A stretch of 37,856 bases of DNA, taken from an uncultured Alphaproteobacteria bacterium (GTDB lineage: Bacteria > Pseudomonadota > Alphaproteobacteria > HIMB59 > GCA-002718135). The stretch lies in assembly GCA_902553945.1 (NCBI GenBank), contig CACDMT010000010.1, positions 1 to 37,856 of the forward strand, in the 5' to 3' direction. Positions 7,858 through 14,969 of the stretch are shown here, piece by piece (position 1 is the first letter of the stretch; every line of letters starts with the position of its first letter). The notes under the pieces were generated by a model. It was not told where the DNA came from and ran no database searches. It saw nothing but the letters and a program-made list of their open reading frames with translations. Made by a program: the position numbers and the translations under genes.

Positions 7858-8979
7858 TTATACAAAAGGTAATTCGCAAACCTTACCTGTGTGAATATTT
7901 TGATTACTTTTATCTATTAAATTGATTTCGAATTTTTGATCTTTATTAAAATATGGTTTTTTAATCATTGCCATACCAATAACTTTTTTAAAAGTTGGTG
8001 AATAAACAGCTGATCTAAGCTCACCTATTATATTATTTTCAAAAAATAAATTTAATGAACCTGTCATTTCAATTTCATTAATATCAATAATAACTCCCAT
8101 TAATTTTTTTGAGATTCCATCTTTTTTAATTTTTATTAATTTATCTTTGCCTAGAAAAGTTGCAGAACTTTCTAAATTTATAAAACGTTCAAAACCACAT
8201 TCTAATGGGTTGTCATTGATATCAATATCATTTCCATATGATAACAAGCCACTTTCTATACGCTCAATAAGATGTGGGCAGCCAGGTTTAACATTAAATT
8301 GTGTACCTTGTTCAAATAATTCATCATATAGTTTTAATCCAGCTTCATCATTTTCAACATAAATTTCAAATCCACCCTGCTTTGACCAACCAGATCTAGC
8401 TATTAAATAATTATTATCATTAAATTCAAAGTAATCAAAATTATAAAATTTTAAATCTAATATTTTTGATCCAAATATTTTCTCCATTAATTTAAAAGAT
8501 TTAGGTCCTTGGACTGCAATAATATTAACATTTGGTTCAAAAATATCTACCTCGTAATCTTTTCCGATAGCAAGTCCTTTAGCAAATAAAGATAAATCTG
8601 AGTCTGCAATTGATACCCACCATTTATCATCATTAAATTTAAGAATTATTGGATCGTTAATAATACCTGCATCACTATCAATTATTGGAGAATAATAACA
8701 TTTACCGTTTAATGTTTTACTCATGTCTCTAGGTGTCATTAATTGCACTAATTTTGATGAGTCTTTACCAGATATTTGAATTTGTCTTTCAGCAGCGACA
8801 TCCCAAATTTGTACATGTTCTTTTAAATGGAAATAAGAGTCCTCAAGAGTATCAGAAAAACTAGCTGGAAGTAGCATATGGTTATAAACAGTATATGATT
8901 TTAAGCCTTGTTTCTCAATTCTCGAGGAGTAGATAGTACTTCTCAATCTTCTTGATTTAGCAACAGTTGGAATAGCCAT
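7858..8979 (-). CDS. dmdA: Dimethylsulfoniopropionate demethylase
   Basis: A 373-residue GcvT-fold enzyme that transfers a methyl group from DMSP to tetrahydrofolate, giving methylmercaptopropionate and 5-methyl-THF in the cytoplasm. It resembles Pelagibacter DmdA from end to end: [17 protein letters not shown] at the start, [47 protein letters not shown], the pocket segment [14 protein letters not shown] (Trp198, Tyr207), and an ending GKVCELPFV. These features separate it from the true gcvT in this window (27386-28510). The start at 8979 is the only suitable Met before residue 35. The predicted promoter leaves only a few untranslated bases. It is followed at 9 bases by the DMT permease. Assignment is strong; the enzyme clade is not resolved. 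Confidence 0.93.
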   Translation of the reverse strand: MAIPTVAKSRRLRSTIYSSRIEKQGLKSYTVYNHMLLPASFSDTLEDSYFHLKEHVQIWDVAAERQIQISGKDSSKLVQLMTPRDMSKTLNGKCYYSPIIDSDAGIINDPIILKFNDDKWWVSIADSDLSLFAKGLAIGKDYEVDIFEPNVNIIAVQGPKSFKLMEKIFGSKILDLKFYNFDYFEFNDNNYLIARSGWSKQGGFEIYVENDEAGLKLYDELFEQGTQFNVKPGCPHLIERIESGLLSYGNDIDINDNPLECGFERFINLESSATFLGKDKLIKIKKDGISKKLMGVIIDINEIEMTGSLNLFFENNIIGELRSAVYSPTFKKVIGMAMIKKPYFNKDQKFEINLIDKSNQNIHTGKVCELPFV

Positions 8980-8984
8980 ATGAA

Positions 8985-8994
8985 ATAGCGCTAT
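8985..8994. repeat. Palindrome overlapping dmdA -10 region
   Basis: A perfect 10-base palindrome ATAGCGCTAT lies between the dmdA promoter elements and its start codon, overlapping the proposed -10 hexamer (8995-8990). GC-containing palindromes are rare in this AT-rich DNA, and the position is that of a repressor operator. There is no direct evidence of a bound regulator. Confidence 0.4.
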
Positions 8995-9018
8995 AAATAT
9001 TAGAATATGCTATGTCAA
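8990..9018 (-). promoter_or_regulatory. Predicted dmdA promoter
   Basis: On the minus strand: exact TTGACA (9018-9013), a 17-base spacer, then TATAGC (8995-8990). A start site about 7 bases beyond the -10 would fall near 8983, only about 4 bases before the dmdA ATG (8979), implying a nearly leaderless message. No Shine-Dalgarno lies before the ATG, which agrees with this reading. Confidence 0.55.
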
Positions 9019-9043
9019 ACTTTCTGATTGAAATAATTTAAAA

Positions 9044-9478
9044 TTATTTTGAAACAATATTTGACCTCATTATATCATCGAATAAGGCTATAATTCTATT
9101 TATATTGAAAAGTAATTTGAAATAAAATGATAAAATAAAAGATAAAATAATAAGAATCATCACAATGATTCCAGCATAAAATGAATTTAATTTTAAAAAT
9201 AGATTTAAGAACATTAGCACATTGACGTATATGAAACTTATAAATCCAATAGCAACCCCTTCGTTAACAAGAAATCTTAAATATCTAAATTTATTCTGAT
9301 AACGATAATATAATATTAAAACTGATGAAATTACCAAAGTGTACAAAAATGAAATTCTCCTTTCTTCTCTCTCAAAAAAAAGAAACTCATTTAATATTAC
9401 AAATGGATATACAAATAAAAAATAAGTTAATGTAAATACGATGATATAAAAAAGAGCGTTTTGAAAAGCTTTATGCAT
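9044..9478 (-). CDS. Four-helix membrane protein, unknown
   Basis: A 144-residue membrane protein with four predicted helices (about residues 8-30, 43-58, 70-92 and 100-125) and a short charged C-terminal tail. I do not recognise a family. Its start codon lies within the end of the 56-residue membrane peptide gene upstream (ATGCATAA overlap, 8 bases), so the two are probably translationally coupled. It ends 64 bases before the dmdA start, and the dmdA promoter lies in that gap. Placement next to dmdA suggests nothing specific beyond a membrane location. Confidence 0.6.
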   Translation of the reverse strand: MHKAFQNALFYIIVFTLTYFLFVYPFVILNEFLFFEREERRISFLYTLVISSVLILYYRYQNKFRYLRFLVNEGVAIGFISFIYVNVLMFLNLFLKLNSFYAGIIVMILIILSFILSFYFKLLFNINRIIALFDDIMRSNIVSK

Positions 9479-9641
9479 ATAGATTATAAAAATAATACAA
9501 TGAAAAAACAGTCAATGCTATTGCAATCCATATAGAAAGATTAGTGAAGAATGTTTTTAAATTATTATTAGAACTTAAAAAAGCTGGTAAAACTAATAAT
9601 AAAACACCTACCATATAAATTATTGGAACTAATTTATCCAT
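9471..9641 (-). CDS. 56-residue two-helix membrane peptide
   Basis: A short reading frame, MDKLVPIIYMVGVLLLVLPA at its start and FYNLYA at its end, fills the gap between the dehydrogenase and the next membrane gene. It has two hydrophobic segments (about residues 6-22 and 36-52), the second beginning SIWIAIALTVF. It starts 5 bases after the dehydrogenase stop and overlaps the next start by 8 bases, which is the packing of a real operon member. Small proteins of this kind with a tryptophan in helix two are common in Alphaproteobacteria, without known function. Confidence 0.6.
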   Translation of the reverse strand: MDKLVPIIYMVGVLLLVLPAFLSSNNNLKTFFTNLSIWIAIALTVFSLYYFYNLYA

Positions 9642-9646
9642 AAGGT

Positions 9647-10513
9647 TTAATATTTTTCTTTTTCAATCAATTCACTAATCAAAAATTCTCCATTACCTTT
9701 TTCAACAGAATCTTCATAAAACTTTTTCGCAACTGATGAAAATTTTTCAGCATTTGGTAAATCTTTAACTAGATCATTAATATATGATAGATCTTTAAGA
9801 GTATTTGATACAGAAAATGTATAACCCGTATAATCTCCTCCTATAGCTTTTTCAGCTATTCTGTTTAGGGCAACTGAATTACCAGAGCCTAGTTTTGCTA
9901 CTTCAAAAAGTTTTCTCCAATCAACTCCAAGTTTTTCTGCTGATTTAAAGTACTCTACCACCGTAGTTGTTGTTAATAATGATAAAAAATTTGATAAAAG
10001 TTTGGCTGCACAAGCTTTATCAACTGTTCCAAAATTAATAACATCCTTACAAAATGTATTTAAATAAATTTTAGACTCATCAAACTTATCTATATCTCCA
10101 CCCCAAAGAGAACCTAAGATGCCTTTTAAACTTTCATTCTTAGATCCCATAACAGGAGAAACGACAAAAGAAATATTAAATTTATCAAATATACCTTTCA
10201 TATTTGTAGCTCCATTTTTATTATGAGTGGTTAAGTCAATAACTAAAGAACAATTTTTTAATGAAGGAGCTAATTTGTTAGCAATTTCAATAGCTATTGG
10301 CGTATTAGTGACACAAAGCATTAAACAATCTAACTCTAGATTTTGTATTTCATTGAAAGATTTGATTTCTTTTGCTCCATTCGAAACCAATAAATCAATA
10401 TTCTCTCTCTTTTTATTAACATATACATAAACTGTATTTTGTTTTAATAAATTTTGAGCCATGCCATGTCCCATATATCCATTGGCTCCAATAAATAGTA
10501 TTTTTTTATTCAT
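9647..10513 (-). CDS. NAD(P)-dependent beta-hydroxyacid dehydrogenase (3-hydroxyisobutyrate dehydrogenase family)
   Basis: A 288-residue member of the beta-hydroxyacid dehydrogenase family, which oxidises 3-hydroxy acids or reduces semialdehydes such as tartronate, succinate or methylmalonate semialdehyde. The Rossmann motif GANGYMGHGMAQNL (residues 9-22) is at the N terminus; DLTTH near residue 93 and SPVMGS near 119 replace the usual DxST and DAPVSGG substrate motifs; the catalytic lysine is Lys171 in AAKLLSNF. The altered substrate motifs make the substrate uncertain. It begins 27 bases after the MFS transporter gene and runs into the small membrane peptide gene, so it shares an operon with both. 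Confidence 0.85.
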   Translation of the reverse strand: MNKKILFIGANGYMGHGMAQNLLKQNTVYVYVNKKRENIDLLVSNGAKEIKSFNEIQNLELDCLMLCVTNTPIAIEIANKLAPSLKNCSLVIDLTTHNKNGATNMKGIFDKFNISFVVSPVMGSKNESLKGILGSLWGGDIDKFDESKIYLNTFCKDVINFGTVDKACAAKLLSNFLSLLTTTTVVEYFKSAEKLGVDWRKLFEVAKLGSGNSVALNRIAEKAIGGDYTGYTFSVSNTLKDLSYINDLVKDLPNAEKFSSVAKKFYEDSVEKGNGEFLISELIEKEKY

Positions 10514-10540
10514 TTAATTATTAATTAATATTAATTGCAT

Positions 10541-11713
10541 TTAAGTTTCAATTTTTTTTTGAATATTATTAGTAAAAAAAATAGTTAATAGGACAAGCAA
10601 TAATAGTGGAATGCACATTAAATTTAAAAACTCCCAACTTGTTGTATAAAGAAGAATACCAGCAGTTAAACTTCCTGTTGCTTGTGTTGCAAAAACGATA
10701 AAATCTGCAGTTCCTTGAGCTACAAATTTATCTTTTTTTTCATATGATATTACTAATAATGAACTTGAGCATACAAATGTAAAATTCCATCCAACACCAA
10801 GAAGGATTAAACCTAGTGCATAACCTATGTATGTTTGATAAAATATATTTGAAGAAATACTTAAAAATAACAAAATTATACCACTAATAATAATTATATT
10901 ATGGCCAAATTTTTTAATTAAATCCCCAGTAAATAAACTCGGCAGAAACATCGCAACAATATGCAACTGAATTACTATTGAAGTTTCAAAAATTGTGAAT
11001 TCTTTCATTATATGAAGAAATAAACTTGATGCCGTCATAATACTCGCCATTACATAATATCCAACACCTCCACATACTATAGATAGAATAATTTTAGGAT
11101 TTTTTAAAATTGATGATATTTTATCAAATTCAAATTTTGATTTATCTATTACAATTTTTTCATCTTTGTAAAAAAATAAAAATATGATTGGAATTAATGC
11201 CGTTATTGATAAAAAAAGAAATGATCCTGTAAATTCAATCGAGGTTAAATTTTTAAAGTAACTAGCAAAATTTGATGCAAGTAAAGCTGATACAATTCCA
11301 AGAAGTAAAATATAAGACATTGCTCTTGGAACAAATTTTTCACCCACATTTTCTGGAATTGTAAAGCGGTATTGATGAACAAAAGCATGAGCAGAACCAA
11401 TAAGCAAACAACCAAAACAAAAAATATAAAAATTTGAAATTGTAATAGAGTATGAGCAAATAATTGCCGCAAAACTACTCATTAAAGAAGATAACATAAA
11501 ACCTTTTTTTCTCCCTATTAATCTAAATAAATTAGAAGCAATTGGTGCAAATATAAAAGTTCCACAGATCATTAATGACATGCCCATAGTACTAGCCCAA
11601 CTAGTTTCGATTAATTGACTTCCAATAATACCGCTTAATAGTACTGTTACTACTGGTGCAAAAGAGGCAAAAGTAGAACTTAAAAAGATTATTAATAAAT
11701 TTCTATTTAGCAT
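10541..11713 (-). CDS. MFS transporter
   Basis: A 390-residue, twelve-helix major facilitator protein, of normal length. The loop between helices 2 and 3 carries a degenerate MFS motif (NLFRLIGRKKGFMLSS), and the mid-protein loop after helix 6 is charged (FYKDEKIVIDKSKFEFDK), as expected for the cytoplasmic linker. A second motif copy occurs in DLIKKFGHNIIIISG. The substrate cannot be inferred. It is the first gene of the minus-strand run that continues with the beta-hydroxyacid dehydrogenase, which may act on the transported compound or its product. It is divergent from the aminotransferase-like gene, with 80 bases between them. Confidence 0.87.
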   Translation of the reverse strand: MLNRNLLIIFLSSTFASFAPVVTVLLSGIIGSQLIETSWASTMGMSLMICGTFIFAPIASNLFRLIGRKKGFMLSSLMSSFAAIICSYSITISNFYIFCFGCLLIGSAHAFVHQYRFTIPENVGEKFVPRAMSYILLLGIVSALLASNFASYFKNLTSIEFTGSFLFLSITALIPIIFLFFYKDEKIVIDKSKFEFDKISSILKNPKIILSIVCGGVGYYVMASIMTASSLFLHIMKEFTIFETSIVIQLHIVAMFLPSLFTGDLIKKFGHNIIIISGIILLFLSISSNIFYQTYIGYALGLILLGVGWNFTFVCSSSLLVISYEKKDKFVAQGTADFIVFATQATGSLTAGILLYTTSWEFLNLMCIPLLLLVLLTIFFTNNIQKKIET

Positions 11714-11793
11714 TTTATTGGTAATTTTATGAAGATACTTTTTATATATTAATTATCACTAGACCGATAATCTTATTTCAATTAATATTTGTT

Positions 11794-12687
11794 ATGGTTT
11801 CTAGTCATGATTTCCAACAAGATAAAAGAAATAAAAAAATTAAGATTTATGTGAATGGTATATATTATCCAAGAGAAGATGCAAAAATATCTGTTTTTGA
11901 TTCATCTGTTTTGTTAGGTGATGGTGTATGGACAAGTGGTAGAATTTATAATGGAAAGTTTATTTTTCTAAAAGAACACTTAGATAGATTGTATAAAGAT
12001 TTAAAACTTATTAATATTAAACTGCACTTAAATAGAAAACAGTTAACTCTTATAATAGAGAAAACTATTAAAATTAATAGAATGAAAGATGATGTTCACA
12101 TGAGAATTATAATCTCTCGTGGATTAAGAAGTACTCCCTATCAATCTGAAAAGGTTGTCATCTCAGATCCTTCAATTATTATTATACCGGAGTATAAAAA
12201 ACCTAATATTGATATTTATAATAAAGGATTAAAGCTAGTTACTGTAAAAACAATTAGAGGTAGTCTGAATGCTCAAAACCCACAAATAAATAGTCTTTCA
12301 AAATTAAATTGTATAATAGCTTGCATAGAAGGACATAAAAAAGGTGGTGATGAATCTTTAATGTTTGATATTAATGGTAATATTGCAACAAACAATAGTA
12401 CTCACTTCTTCTATATAAAAAATAAATCAGTTTATACTTCAAAAGGAAGGTACCAGGTTACAGGGATAACGAGACAAAAAATTATAGATATTTGTAAAAA
12501 AAATAAAATTAGAATTTTTCAAAAAGATTTTAAACTCAAGGATGTATTAAAAGCAGATGAAGCATTTGTGACGGGTAGTTTTGGTGGTGTCGTACCTGTA
12601 AATGCAATAAATAATAAGAAATTTAAATTAAATAACCAAAATTTAACTTATCAATTAAGAAATTGGTATGAAAAGCTTTTAAAATAG
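11794..12687 (+). CDS. Class IV aminotransferase-fold PLP protein with altered cofactor motif
   Basis: A 297-residue protein of fold-type IV (branched-chain or D-amino-acid aminotransferase, aminodeoxychorismate lyase). It shows YVNGIYYPREDAKISVFD, LLGDGVWTSGRIYNG, HLDRLYKDLKLI and RIIISRG, and the PLP lysine is Lys170 in NSLSKLN. The late ITRQKIIDICKKNKI block is also standard. In the usual G-x-x-x-E-x-x-x-x-N-x-F motif, the glutamate that contacts the pyridine nitrogen is Thr199 (codon 12388-12390) and the asparagine is His204, in GNIATNNSTHFF. This may change or weaken catalysis. It abuts the sulfotransferase-like gene with no gap and opens a nine-gene + strand block. The fold is certain; the reaction is not. 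Confidence 0.85.
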   Translation: MVSSHDFQQDKRNKKIKIYVNGIYYPREDAKISVFDSSVLLGDGVWTSGRIYNGKFIFLKEHLDRLYKDLKLINIKLHLNRKQLTLIIEKTIKINRMKDDVHMRIIISRGLRSTPYQSEKVVISDPSIIIIPEYKKPNIDIYNKGLKLVTVKTIRGSLNAQNPQINSLSKLNCIIACIEGHKKGGDESLMFDINGNIATNNSTHFFYIKNKSVYTSKGRYQVTGITRQKIIDICKKNKIRIFQKDFKLKDVLKADEAFVTGSFGGVVPVNAINNKKFKLNNQNLTYQLRNWYEKLLK

Positions 12688-13395
12688 ATGAAGATATTTA
12701 TGTGGTCTGGTCCTCGAAATATTTCGACAGCTTTACTACGCTCATTTAGTAATAGAGATGACACAATTGTGTATGATGAACCATTCTATTCTTATTATTT
12801 AAAAGAAACTGGACTAAATCATCCAATGAGAGATGAAATAATAGATTTTTATCCTACTGAGGAAAATGAAGTAATTAAAACAATATTGAAAGACAAAAAA
12901 GGTATTTATTATCAAAAACACATGACGCATCATATTTTGAATAAAACAAATATTGAATGGTTGAATAAAGGTATTAATTGTTTCTTAATCAGACACCCAG
13001 CAAAAGTTATAAATTCATACATAAAAAAAAATAAATTAAAAAATATAACTGATATTGGATTTGATCAAATTTTTCGATTATTTAATCACGTTAAAGATAA
13101 TATTACTAAAAATATTATAATAGTTAATGCTGATGTTCTTTTGGAGGATCCAGAAAAATATATAAAAAAACTTTGTAATAAACTAGAAATAACTTTTACA
13201 AAAAAAATGTTAAATTGGGATAGAGGTATCAAAAGTGATTATGGAATATGGCATTCGCATTGGTATAATGATATAATTAATTCTACAGGATTTAATAAAA
13301 CAGAAAATATTATTACAGAAGTTCCATATGAATATAAAAAAATTTACATAGAAAGTTTAAAAATTTATGAACATATGAATCAATATTCAATTTAA
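12688..13395 (+). CDS. Sulfotransferase-like P-loop protein
   Basis: A 235-residue protein beginning MKIFMWSGPRNISTALLRSF, a 5'-phosphosulfate-binding-type P-loop of the sulfotransferase superfamily (residues 7-19), followed by VYDEPFYSYYLKETG, KHMTHHIL and FLIRHPAKVINSY, where the R-x-P segment matches the 3'-phosphate motif region of sulfotransferases. The start follows the aminotransferase stop without a single base between. From memory, plant proteins labelled branched-chain aminotransferase-like join the same two domains in one chain, which supports a shared task. Whether it transfers sulfate or only uses the nucleotide fold is unknown. It ends three bases before the hydratase gene. Confidence 0.78.
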   Translation: MKIFMWSGPRNISTALLRSFSNRDDTIVYDEPFYSYYLKETGLNHPMRDEIIDFYPTEENEVIKTILKDKKGIYYQKHMTHHILNKTNIEWLNKGINCFLIRHPAKVINSYIKKNKLKNITDIGFDQIFRLFNHVKDNITKNIIIVNADVLLEDPEKYIKKLCNKLEITFTKKMLNWDRGIKSDYGIWHSHWYNDIINSTGFNKTENIITEVPYEYKKIYIESLKIYEHMNQYSI

Positions 13396-13398
13396 AAA

Positions 13399-14193
13399 AT
13401 GAAAAAACAACAAATTTTAGAAGCATCTAAACTTTTATTTAATCATAAATTAAATAAAACTGGTTTAGATAATCTCAATCATCTTGAACCTAAAAATATA
13501 ATAGAAGCATATGAGATTCAGGACGCATTAAAAGTCCATTATTTAAGTTTGAAAAATAATATATGCATAGGAAAAAAAATTGGATGTACTTCTAAAGCTG
13601 CACAAGCACAAATGAATGTATCAGAGCCATTTTATGGAAATTTATTCAGTAAATATTCAACTAAAAATAAAAATAAATTAAATTCAAAGTATTTTTTTCA
13701 ACCTTTTGCAGAGCCAGAAATAAGTTTTAGAATTAAAGAGGATGTAGATATTTCAAAAGCTCCTTATACAATGAATAATATTAAAAATTTAATAGATGGA
13801 ATATTATGTTCGATAGAAATAGTAGATTTTAGATTCCAAAGAGAATTATCAAAAATTGGTGCAATAAATTTAATAAGTAATAATGGTGCATCAGATTATT
13901 GGATACATAATGATAAAATATTTAATATAAATGAAATAGATCTAAATGATTTTGAAGTTTGTTTTTTTATAAATGATGAACTTAAAGAAATAGGTAATAC
14001 AAAAAATGTTCTTAATAATCCCCTAAATGCAGTATTATGGTTAATTAATACTTTATGTAAAAAAGGTGAGCCTATGTTAAAGCATCAGTATATTTCTTCA
14101 GGTTCATGTACAAAGGCCTATAAATTGAATAGTGGAAATAAAATTAAAGCTGATTTTGGTAAACTTGGATACATTGAATTTGATTATATTTGA
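13399..14193 (+). CDS. 2-keto-4-pentenoate hydratase-like enzyme (MhpD/FAH superfamily)
   Basis: A 264-residue protein of the hydratase/decarboxylase family related to MhpD and fumarylacetoacetate hydrolase. Seen: NIIEAYEIQDAL, GKKIGCTSKAAQAQMNVSEPFYGNL, the metal-site region FAEPEISFRI and CSIEIVDFRFQ, and late SSGSCTKAYKLNSGNKI with DFGKLGYIEFDY closing the protein. Length is normal for the family. Typical reactions add water to 2-oxo-4-enoates in aromatic ring degradation, but no other catabolic meta-cleavage genes are here, so the actual substrate, perhaps a small 2-oxo acid or its lactone, is open. It is three bases after the sulfotransferase-like gene and 14 bases before the DCC gene. 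Confidence 0.83.
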   Translation: MKKQQILEASKLLFNHKLNKTGLDNLNHLEPKNIIEAYEIQDALKVHYLSLKNNICIGKKIGCTSKAAQAQMNVSEPFYGNLFSKYSTKNKNKLNSKYFFQPFAEPEISFRIKEDVDISKAPYTMNNIKNLIDGILCSIEIVDFRFQRELSKIGAINLISNNGASDYWIHNDKIFNINEIDLNDFEVCFFINDELKEIGNTKNVLNNPLNAVLWLINTLCKKGEPMLKHQYISSGSCTKAYKLNSGNKIKADFGKLGYIEFDYI

Positions 14194-14207
14194 CTTAAAT
14201 AAATATT

Positions 14208-14570
14208 ATGAACTGTAAAGTTTATTTTAATAATTCATGCAGTATATGTAAATTTGAGATAGATCATTATAAAAAATTTACAAAAAATATAGATTGGATA
14301 GATATTTCTTCAGATAGTAACGCGAAAAAAGATACCAATTTAAATGCTAAAAATCTTTTAAGAAGACTTCACGTTAAAAAAAAAGATCATTTATATAAGG
14401 GTTTAGATGCTTTTATAGAGTTATGGTCAGAAATTCCAAGATACAATATTTTAGCAATTATTCTTAAAAAGCCTATAATTTATCACTTATCATGGTTTTT
14501 ATATGAATTTATTGCACTATTTCTATTTTATAAAAATAAGAATCAATTAAATAAAATAGAAAGATTATAA
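14208..14570 (+). CDS. DCC-family thiol-disulfide oxidoreductase (DUF393)
   Basis: A 120-residue protein of the DCC family. The N-terminal strand VYFNNSCSICKFEIDHY holds a CxxC pair (Cys11, Cys14), with the usual preceding Asp-Gly replaced by Asn-Asn; a WIDISSD segment follows and later LHVKKKDHLYKGLDAFIELW, the family's second conserved block. A hydrophobic stretch near the C terminus (about residues 95-112) may attach it to the membrane. Predicted to be a thioredoxin-fold reductase of unknown partner. It ends immediately before the PsiE-family gene (stop and start directly adjacent). Confidence 0.85.
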   Translation: MNCKVYFNNSCSICKFEIDHYKKFTKNIDWIDISSDSNAKKDTNLNAKNLLRRLHVKKKDHLYKGLDAFIELWSEIPRYNILAIILKKPIIYHLSWFLYEFIALFLFYKNKNQLNKIERL

Positions 14571-14957
14571 ATGAATAGCTACTTTGAATTATTAGAAAAA
14601 ATTGTCTTATCAATTCTTATAATTTGCACTGTAATTGCAATTGGTATGGAGATACAAGGAATGTATTTTAATTCAAAAGTTACTCTTGCAGATATATTAC
14701 TTCTCTTCATATATATTGAAATTATAGGCATGATAAAAGAATATTGGATATCAAAAGTTATACGTATGAGCTATCCCCTTTTCATTGCTATGACAGCATT
14801 AGCAAGGATGATAATTATGCAACGTAAAGATGTAGATCCATCTGCTTATGTTTATGAGTCAGTTGCAATTTTAATTATTGCTATAGCGATAGTAGTTCTA
14901 CGGGTTAGACATATGGAAATTTTGAATAGAAATTCTAAAAAAATATCAGAAGACTAA
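14571..14957 (+). CDS. PsiE-family membrane protein
   Basis: A 128-residue protein with four membrane helices, matching the phosphate-starvation-inducible PsiE family: the central ADILLLFIYIEIIGMIKEYW and the following YPLFIAMTALARMIIMQRKD stretch, then VAILIIAIAIVVLRVRH. Function in E. coli is unknown beyond phosphate-starvation induction; no Pho box-like repeat is apparent here and it lies inside an operon, so regulation by phosphate is not supported by the sequence. It follows the DCC gene with no gap and precedes the photolyase-like gene by 12 bases. Confidence 0.85.
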   Translation: MNSYFELLEKIVLSILIICTVIAIGMEIQGMYFNSKVTLADILLLFIYIEIIGMIKEYWISKVIRMSYPLFIAMTALARMIIMQRKDVDPSAYVYESVAILIIAIAIVVLRVRHMEILNRNSKKISED

Positions 14958-14969
14958 TTATAACTAAAC

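Noticed and set aside
7858-8979. Reading this gene as a second gcvT
   Set aside because: Sequence along the whole length fits DMSP demethylase far better, the true gcvT lies in the gcv operon at 27386-28510, and a DMT permease follows as in Pelagibacter.
9031-9049. Inverted repeat AAATAATTT-A-AAATTATTT at the end of the four-helix membrane gene
   Set aside because: Stem made only of A and T with a one-base spacer, too weak for a terminator and expected by chance in DNA this AT-rich.
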